Source: Streptomyces sp. NBC_00572 (GTDB taxonomy: Bacteria; Actinomycetota; Actinomycetes; Streptomycetales; Streptomycetaceae). Taken from it: a DNA stretch of 64,000 bases. Each line of letters begins with the position of its first letter. Position 1 is the stretch's first letter. The notes below the pieces were generated by a model. It was not told where the DNA came from, ran no database searches, and saw only the letters and a list, made by a program, of their open reading frames with translations. The stretch is taken from assembly GCF_026341815.1 (NCBI RefSeq), contig NZ_JAPENX010000001.1:6076001-6140000 (forward strand). The letters run 5' to 3'. Both the position numbers and the translations under genes were made by a program. Below, piece by piece: positions 26,533 to 34,500 of the stretch.

Positions 26533-26551
26533 GAGAACCACGGTCCTCGGG

Positions 26552-27025
26552 TCAGTCCGAACGATGGGCGTCACTCACGTGGATGCGACGCATCGCCTCC
26601 ATGCGCACCGTACCGACAACGACGAGGCCAAATCCATACCAGACGAGATCGTGGTAGAAGTCGACCGACGTGCCCTGCGAGTGCTTCCACATGTCGAGGA
26701 AGAATCCCGCCAGTTCCACTCCGCCACCCGCCGCGAGCAGCAGGCCGGCCACCCGGAACCCCGCGCGGAACGCCAGCGCTCCGCCGGTCGCCAGCACGAT
26801 CGCGGCGCCCAGGTAGATGCCGAGATGGATCGACCACAACGCGCCAGGAGGCTCCGGGACGAAGGAGACGTTCTTGGCGTGCCAGTACGTGTCGAAGGCC
26901 TGGCCGAACAGATAGATCGCCACGGCCGCGAAGGCGACCGTACGGAGCCGGCCGGTCGGATCGGCAGGAGGTGCCGAGTTCCCCGCTTCGTGTTCCAAGG
27001 CCGACCGCGTCTCTGTGGAGTCCAT
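26552..27025 (-). CDS. Four-TM membrane protein, function unknown
   Basis: Protein of 157 residues with about four predicted membrane helices (residues 28-45, 62-82, 86-108 and 124-142). The segment HAKNVSFVPEPPGALWSIHLG has His and Trp residues between helices 1 and 2. I do not recognise the family. It is the first gene of the operon with BlaI and M56, and is divergent from the larger membrane protein at 27183, so it may be a BlaI-regulated envelope component. Confidence 0.7.
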   Translation of the reverse strand: MDSTETRSALEHEAGNSAPPADPTGRLRTVAFAAVAIYLFGQAFDTYWHAKNVSFVPEPPGALWSIHLGIYLGAAIVLATGGALAFRAGFRVAGLLLAAGGGVELAGFFLDMWKHSQGTSVDFYHDLVWYGFGLVVVGTVRMEAMRRIHVSDAHRSD

Positions 27026-27182
27026 GCCCCTTACGGTGCAACACGCGCGTCCACGGTGAGACCCGACTCCGGACGAGGAGAACGACCGGCTGATCGGCCA
27101 CCCCGTTCAGGCCCCCCGCGTTCGTCGAAGGTACGGCCGACGGAGTCTCGCCCCGGAACCCGCCGGGCCCGATCGTGACGGG

Positions 27183-28493
27183 ATGTCCTACGACGTCTAT
27201 CTTGCCCATGTCGTCGGTCACCGCGACGGCCCCATCCCTCTCTCCTACGCCCTCGTGGCCGGAACGACTGCCCTCTACGCCTCGTTCGACGCCCTGCGGC
27301 TGCGCTGGCACGAGCGCCGCTTCGACGCCCGGCGGGTCTGGCGCGCCCTACCCCGATTCACCCAGCGACTCTGCGACCACCCCCTGCTCCGGCGCACGCT
27401 GCGGCTGTTCGGTCTCGCCCTGACCGTGCTCACCCTCACCGTGCTGACCACGGGATACGGAGGAAAGGAGCTGGGACCGGGCATGGTGTTCGTCCTGTTC
27501 TGGGTCGGACTCGTCCCTGCCTCGCTGCTGTTCGGACCGGCCTGGAGACTGCTCAACCCCCTGCGCACCCTCCACGAGCTGCTCGCCCTGCTGATGCGCA
27601 CCGACCCCGACCAGGGCATCCGGCCCCTGCCCGACCGAGTAGGCCACTGGCCGGCCGCGGCCGGGCTCCTCGCCTTCGCCTGGCTCGAACTGGCCGCGCC
27701 GGCCCGTGGCTCCGCCTCGACGGTCCTGCTGGGGCTCTGGCTGTACGCCGCACTCCAGCTCACGGCGGCCGCCGTGTTCGGCTCACGCTGGTTCGAACGC
27801 GGGGACGCCTTCGAGGCGTACTCCTCCCTGATCGCCTCCCTCTCGCCGCTGGGCAGGTCGCCGGCCGACGGCCGCCTGGTGCTGCGCAACCCCTTCAACG
27901 GGCTGAGCGCGGTGCACGCCCGGCCGGGGCTGACGGCGACGGTCGCCGTGATGCTGGCGGCCACCGGCTTCGACAGCCTGGCCAACCTCGGCTGGTGGAA
28001 ACGGCTCACGGAAGGCGTCCCCGAGCCGGTCGCCCGCTCGGCGGGGCTGCTGGCCACGGTGCTCTTCGTGCTGGGACTCCTGTGGGCCTCGGGCCGGGCG
28101 TCCGGACGGCTCTCCCGTGACGGCTCGTGGACGTCCGCACTGATGGCCCCCTCGCTGATCCCGATCGCCATCGGCTACGTCATCGCCCACTACTCCTCCG
28201 TCCTGGTCCTGGAGGTCCAGCGCTTCTTCGACGTCTTCTTCGTCACCGGGGAGCACGGTTCCACCCACGACGGCGGCATGGCAGCAGCGTCCTACTACGT
28301 CCCCGGAGCCACCCTGATGTCCCTCGTCCAGGTCACCGCCGTGGTCACCGGCCATGTCCTCGGGGTCATCAGCGCCCATGACTCGGCGGTGGGGGTACTG
28401 CCGCGCGGCCGCAAGGTACTCCCGCAGGTTCCGCTCTTCGCCGGCATGATCGGCCTGACACTGGGCGGCCTCGCTCTCCTCTACAGCACCTGA
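27183..28493 (+). CDS. Polytopic membrane protein, function unknown
   Basis: Protein of 436 residues with about ten hydrophobic segments spread along its length, for example LFGLALTVLTLTVLTTGYG, MVFVLFWVGLVPASLLFG and LAGMIGLTLGGLALL-like C-terminal helices. Conserved-looking loops include WRLLNPLRTLHELL and GSTHDGGMAAASYYVPG. I see no transporter or enzyme motif. It is divergent from the membrane protein/BlaI/M56 operon with a 157-nt shared promoter region, so the two membrane proteins may work together. A strong terminator follows. Confidence 0.75.
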   Translation: MSYDVYLAHVVGHRDGPIPLSYALVAGTTALYASFDALRLRWHERRFDARRVWRALPRFTQRLCDHPLLRRTLRLFGLALTVLTLTVLTTGYGGKELGPGMVFVLFWVGLVPASLLFGPAWRLLNPLRTLHELLALLMRTDPDQGIRPLPDRVGHWPAAAGLLAFAWLELAAPARGSASTVLLGLWLYAALQLTAAAVFGSRWFERGDAFEAYSSLIASLSPLGRSPADGRLVLRNPFNGLSAVHARPGLTATVAVMLAATGFDSLANLGWWKRLTEGVPEPVARSAGLLATVLFVLGLLWASGRASGRLSRDGSWTSALMAPSLIPIAIGYVIAHYSSVLVLEVQRFFDVFFVTGEHGSTHDGGMAAASYYVPGATLMSLVQVTAVVTGHVLGVISAHDSAVGVLPRGRKVLPQVPLFAGMIGLTLGGLALLYST

Positions 28494-28514
28494 GAGCAGG
28501 CGGCACGGTACGAG

Positions 28515-28547
28515 AGGTGGGGGCCGCTCCCGGAGCGGCCCCCACCT
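28515..28547. terminator. Strong bidirectional hairpin terminator
   Basis: A perfect 16-bp stem (28515-28530 with 28532-28547) separated by a single base lies between the converging membrane protein gene (+) and the NRPS gene (-). Confidence 0.85.
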
Positions 28548-28570
28548 GTGTCACGCCCGAGCCGTGCGGG

Positions 28571-31500
28571 CTACTCCCCGCTCTCCCGTGCCTCCGGTGT
28601 CTCCCGTGCCCAGCGGGCCAGCTCCGTCAGTTCCGCGACGAGTCCGTCGACGATCCGGCGCGTGGTCTCCGGCCGATGGCGGTTGCCGCTGAACCCGACG
28701 GTGAGATTGAGCCGCCCCGCGACGACGAAGCCGATCACGTCGACCAGCCGGAACCGGGTGCCCACATCGCTGCGCTGGCGGCCGTACGCCATCCGGGGAA
28801 CGCTCAGCAGATCGCTGCGCATGAACACCTCGTCGACCTGCCCCAGATAGTTGACGCCGATCTCCGCCTGGGGAAGGGAGCGCAGCGCGGCGGCCTCCGG
28901 ATCACCGGACACGTACCGCAGCAGCCCGTGTCCGGCACCGCGGCCCGGCTGCGACCGGGCCTGGTCCACGGTCCGGTGCAGCGCGTCCACCGCCGACTCC
29001 GACGGGTCGAACTCGAACAGCACGGGGACGAGCGTCGAGAACCGCCCCACGGTGCGGCTCACGTCAGCGCCCGCCACCGGCAGGTCACGTCCGTGCCGCT
29101 CCAGATCCAGCAGGACCCGCCGCGCGTCCTCCCCGCGACCCTCGTCCTCGAAGGGCAGGGACCGCAGGAGCGCGGAGCAGAGCACCTCCGACAGATCGGC
29201 CCGCACCCGCCGCGGCAGCAGCCGGACCAGCGCCTCCGTCACCTTCCGGTCGAGTCGCACGGTGTGGTTGTCCAGCGATTCGAGCGAGTTTGCCCCCTCG
29301 GTGCCGTCCAGCCTGATCACCGATGGCGACCGGCGGTCCTCGCCGGCCCAGTAGTCGAGCTCGGCCCGTACCTCCGGACCCTCCGCGTACGCGCGCAGCC
29401 CTTCGGTCCAGGACCGGAAGGACGAGGACTTCGGCGGCAGTCCGCCCTCCTCGCCCGCGGCCAGGTCCGCGTAGCAGCCGAGCAGGTCCTCAAGGACGAT
29501 CCGCCCCGAATAGTGGTCGACCGCCAGCCAGTGGGCGAGGAAGAGGATGCAGTGGGGGCGGTCGCCCATGTCGAAGTAGGCCATGCGCAGCAGCGGCCCC
29601 TCGGCGAGGTCGAGGCTCGACTGGAGCGAGTCGCTGATCTCGGTGCTGCGCAGCTTCTGGGCGCGGCTGTCGAGCCCGGACAGGTCGTACGTCGTGAACG
29701 GCAGCGCCTCCGACTCCTCGTACGGAGCGACCTCGGCCTCCCAGCCGGCCCCCGGGGCGGACTCGCGGAAGCGCAGCCGCAGGGCGTCGTGGTGTTCGAG
29801 GACGCGACGCAGCGCGAGCGCCAGCCTGGCGGGCTCCAGCGGACGTTGCAGCGACAGCAGGAACGAGGCGTCGTTCCAGTGGTGACGCTGCGGCAGGTCC
29901 TGCGAGAGGAACCAGTGCTGCGAGGGCGTCATACCGGTCGGACCCACGGGGACGTCCTCGGCCGTGCGGACCACGGCGGAGCCGACGACCAGTGCTTGTT
30001 GGGTGATGGTGGGGTTTTGGAATATGTCGGGGAGTTGGAGGTGGAGTCCTTGGCGGTCGGCTGCGGCGGTGGCGCGGAGGGCGAGGAGGGAGTCGGCGCC
30101 GAGTTCGAAGAGGTTGTCGGTGGTGGAGAGGGGTTGGGTGGGGTTGAGGAGTTCGGTCCAGATGGTGGTGAGGGTGTGTTCGGTGGGTGTGTTGGGGGGT
30201 GTGTGGGTGCGGTTGGTGGGGTTGGTTGTGGGGTTGGGGAGTGCTTTGTGGTTGATTTTTCCGTTGGGTGTGAGGGGTATTTCGTTGAGGGTGATGATGG
30301 TGTTGGGGATCATGTAGTGGGGGAGTTTTTCGCGGAGCCAGTTCTGTATGTCTTGGGTGGTGGGGGGTGTTTGGGGGTTGGTGGGGACGATGTAGGTGAT
30401 GAGTCGTTTGTTTTCGCGGTTGGTTGTGTGGTGGGTGGTGGTGAGGGTGGTGTGGATGTGGGGGTGGGTGGTGAGGGTGGTGTCGATTTCTCCGAGTTCT
30501 ATGCGGTAGCCGTTGATTTTGACTTGGTGGTCTTCGCGGCCGAGGAATTCGATGGTTCCGTCGGGCCAGTAGCGTCCGAGGTCGCCTGTTTTGTAGAGGC
30601 GTTGTTTGGTGTGGGGGTGGGTGGTGAAGGCGTTGCTGGTTTTCTGGGGGTCTTTCCAGTAGCCGAGTGCGACGCCGGTGCCGCCGATGTGGATGTGTCC
30701 GGTGGTGTAGGGGGGTCGGGGGTTTTGGTGGTGGTCGAGGATGTGCATGGTTTGGTTGGTGAGGGGTTTTCCGTAGGGGATGCTGGTCCATTCTTCTGGG
30801 GTGGTGGTGATGGGGTGGTGGATGGACCAGATGGAGGCTTCGGTGGCGCCGCCGAGGCTGTGGAGTTGGAGGTGGGGGAAGGTGTTTTTGGCGCGTTGGG
30901 GGAGGGTGAGGGGGATCCAGTCTCCGGAGAGGAGGGCTGTTTTGAGGGTGGTGTTGGTGGGGGTGTTGTTTTGGTTTCGGTGTTCGGTGAGGAGTTCGAA
31001 GAGGGCGGGGACGGAGTTCCAGGTGGTGATGTGGTGGGTGGTGAGGAGGTGGTTCCAGTGGTGGGGGTCGCGTTGGGTTCCGGGGTTGGGCAGGACGAGG
31101 GTGGCGCCGGCGGTGAGGGTGCCGAAGATGTCCCAGACGGAGAGGTCGAAGGAGAGGCTGGAGATTCCGAGGATGGTGTCGTGGGGGGTGAGTTGGGTGC
31201 GGTTGTTGATGTCGTGGATGGTGTTGAGGGCGCCGCGGTGGTCGATCATGACGCCTTTTGGCTGGCCGGTTGAGCCGGAGGTGAAGATGACGTAGGCGAG
31301 GTCGGTGGGGGTGCGGGTGGGTTGGTGTGGGGTGGGGGTGTGGTACCAGGGGGCGTTGTTTTCGATGGTGAGGGGGGTGATGGTGGTGGGCCAGTCGATG
31401 TCGGCGGTGTCGGGTTGGGTGAGGACGGTGCGGGTGTCTGTGTGGGTGAGGAGGTAGGTGATGCGTTCGTGGGGGAGTTCGGGGTCGATGGGGAGGTAGG

Positions 31501-34500
31501 CGGCGTCGGCGTGGAGGATGCCGAGGACGGCTGCGATCTGTTCCCAGCCTTTGTGCATGCTGATGGCGACGAGTTCGCCGGGTCGGACGCCGTGGGCGCG
31601 TAGTCCTTGTGCGATGTGGAGTGCGTGGTCGGTGAGTTCGGCGTAGGTCAGGGTGCGGGTGGGGGTGATGACGGCGGTGGCGTCGGGAGTCCGGGCGGCC
31701 TGGGCGAACACCGGCTCATGCAACAAACCCTCGGGAAGGGACGCGACCGTGTCGTTCACCCGGGAGACGACCTCCAGGTGCGAGGCCGGCGCACGGACCG
31801 GAGCGGGCTGTGCCCAGGCCTCCGAAGCGTCGACCAGCGTCTCCAGGAACGATGTGTAGGCCGAGAACGCGTCGTCGAGCACGCCGGCCGGGAACAGTCC
31901 CTCCACCGCGTCCCAGGTGAGCAGGAGTTCACCCGCGATCTCCACCACCTGGTGGTCGAGATGGACCTGTGGCGTCTGTGAGATTCCGTCCAGCAGCCTG
32001 CCCAGTCCGGGCAGCGTGCCGTCGGAGTCGCCCGGCATGTCATGGCCGAGGACGCTGGTGAAGACGACGGGCATCGCGGCCCGCGCGGGCCCGTGCTCCC
32101 GGGCCAGTTCGCGGATCAGACGCACCCCGCCGAACGCACGGTGCTCCAGATCCCGCATCAGCCGGCTCTGCAGGGCGCGCGCACGGTACTCGAAGCCCTG
32201 GTCCGTGTCCCGGTGATCGGATTCCAGGAGGATGAGGTTGGTGAAGTCGCCGATGAGGTGTTCGGTGTCGGGGTGCAGGGGGAGGCGGTCGCCGATGGTG
32301 ACGTTGAGGGTGAAGTGCGGTTCTTTCGCCCAGGTGGCGAGGGTCTCGGCATAGGCGGCACACAGCAGGGTGGACGGGGTGAGGCCCCGCTGGTGTGCCT
32401 GCTTCTTCAGGCGGGTCCACTGGTCGGCGGGCAGGGTGTGGGTGCGGCGGGTGAAGCGGGTCGGGGTGCCCGGGGGGATCGGGAGGGTGGGCAGTTCCGG
32501 TGCGGGCGGGAGGGTGTGGAGACGTTGGGTCCAGTAGTCGCGGGCGGTGGTGTTCTCCAGGCCGGTGGTGGCGGTGCAGTAGTCGCGGAAGGACAGGCCG
32601 ATCGGGGGAAGGACCGTGTCGGGGTCGGCGTAGAGGGCTGCCCATTCGGTGAGCAGGATGCGGACCGACGCGGCGTCGGCGATGAGCATGTCCAGGCTGA
32701 GGTGGAGGCGGGTGGTGCCGCCGGGCAGGCGCTGTGCGCGTAGCTCGAACAGTGGCCACTGGTCCGCGGGCCGTACCTCGTGGGACAGGGCGTCCCGTAC
32801 GGCGGTGATCTCGGCTTCGGCCTCTTCGTCGCTCAGCTGTGAGAGGTCCTGGTAGGCGATGGACGCCTCGGGGACGGTGTCGAGGATCTGCTGGCGTCCG
32901 TCCGGGCGGACGATCGCGCGGAGCATGTCGTGACGTGCGACCAGCCGGCGCAGGACCGTGTTGCCGCGTTCGGGCTCGAAGTCCCCTGACTCCAGTTCCA
33001 GATAGAGATGCGTCGACACATCGCCCAGCTCGAACAGACCCGAGCGGCCCAGCCAGTACGCGTGCTGCACATCCGTCAGCCCGAACGGCTCGTGCAACCC
33101 ACCGGGATCGGGCACGAGGACGACCGCGGCCGCCGAGGATCCCGCTGCCTGAATCACCAGTGCTTGTTGGGTGATGGTGGGGTTTTGGAATATGTCGGGG
33201 AGTTGGAGGTGGAGTCCTTGGCGGTCGGCTGCGGCGGTGGCGCGGAGGGCGAGGAGGGAGTCGGCGCCGAGTTCGAAGAGGTTGTCGGTGGTGGAGAGGG
33301 GTTGGGTGGGGTTGAGGAGTTCGGTCCAGATGGTGGTGAGGGTGTGTTCGGTGGGTGTGTTGGGGGGTGTGTGGGTGCGGTTGGTGGGGTTGGTTGTGGG
33401 GTTGGGGAGTGCTTTGTGGTTGATTTTTCCGTTGGGTGTGAGGGGTATTTCGTTGAGGGTGATGATGGTGTTGGGGATCATGTAGTGGGGGAGTTTTTCG
33501 CGGAGCCAGTTCTGTATGTCTTGGGTGGTGGGGGGTGTTTGGGGGTTGGTGGGGACGATGTAGGTGATGAGTCGTTTGTTTTCGCGGTTGGTGGTGTGGT
33601 GGGTGGTGGTGAGGGTGGTGTGGATGTGGGGGTGGGTGGTGAGGGTGGTGTCGATTTCTCCGAGTTCTATGCGGTAGCCGTTGATTTTGACTTGGTGGTC
33701 TTCGCGGCCGAGGAATTCGATGGTTCCGTCGGGCCAGTAGCGTCCGAGGTCGCCTGTTTTGTAGAGGCGTTGTTTGGTGTGGGGGTGGGTGGTGAAGGCG
33801 TTGCTGGTTTTCTGGGGGTCTTTCCAGTAGCCGAGTGCGACGCCGGTGCCGCCGATGTGGATGTGTCCGGTGGTGTAGGGGGGTCGGGGGTTTTGGTGGT
33901 GGTCGAGGATGTGCATGGTTTGGTTGGTGAGGGGTTTTCCGTAGGGGATGCTGGTCCATTCTTCTGGGGTGGTGGTGATGGGGTGGTGGATGGACCAGAT
34001 GGAGGCTTCGGTGGCGCCGCCGAGGCTGTGGAGTTGGAGGTGGGGGAAGGTGTTTTTGGCGCGTTGGGGGAGGGTGAGGGGGATCCAGTCTCCGGAGAGG
34101 AGGGCTGTTTTGAGGGTGGTGTTGGTGGGGGTGTTGTTTTGGTTTCGGTGTTCGGTGAGGAGTTCGAAGAGGGCGGGGACGGAGTTCCAGGTGGTGATGT
34201 GGTGGGTGGTGAGGAGGTGGTTCCAGTGGTGGGGGTCGCGTTGGGTTCCGGGGTTGGGCAGGACGAGGGTGGCGCCGGCGGTGAGGGTGCCGAAGATGTC
34301 CCAGACGGAGAGGTCGAAGGAGAGGCTGGAGATTCCGAGGATGGTGTCGTGGGGGGTGAGTTGGGTGCGGTTGTTGATGTCGTGGATGGTGTTGAGGGCG
34401 CCGCGGTGGTCGATCATGACGCCTTTTGGCTGGCCGGTTGAGCCGGAGGTGAAGATGACGTAGGCGAGGTCGGTGGGGGTGCGGGTGGGTTGGTGTGGGG

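Noticed and set aside
28517..31273. 918-codon open frame on the + strand, and a similar 477-codon frame at 33008-34441
   Set aside because: They are antisense to the NRPS A-T domains. Their Val/Gly/Glu-rich low-complexity translation is caused by the G/T-rich strand and has no domain.
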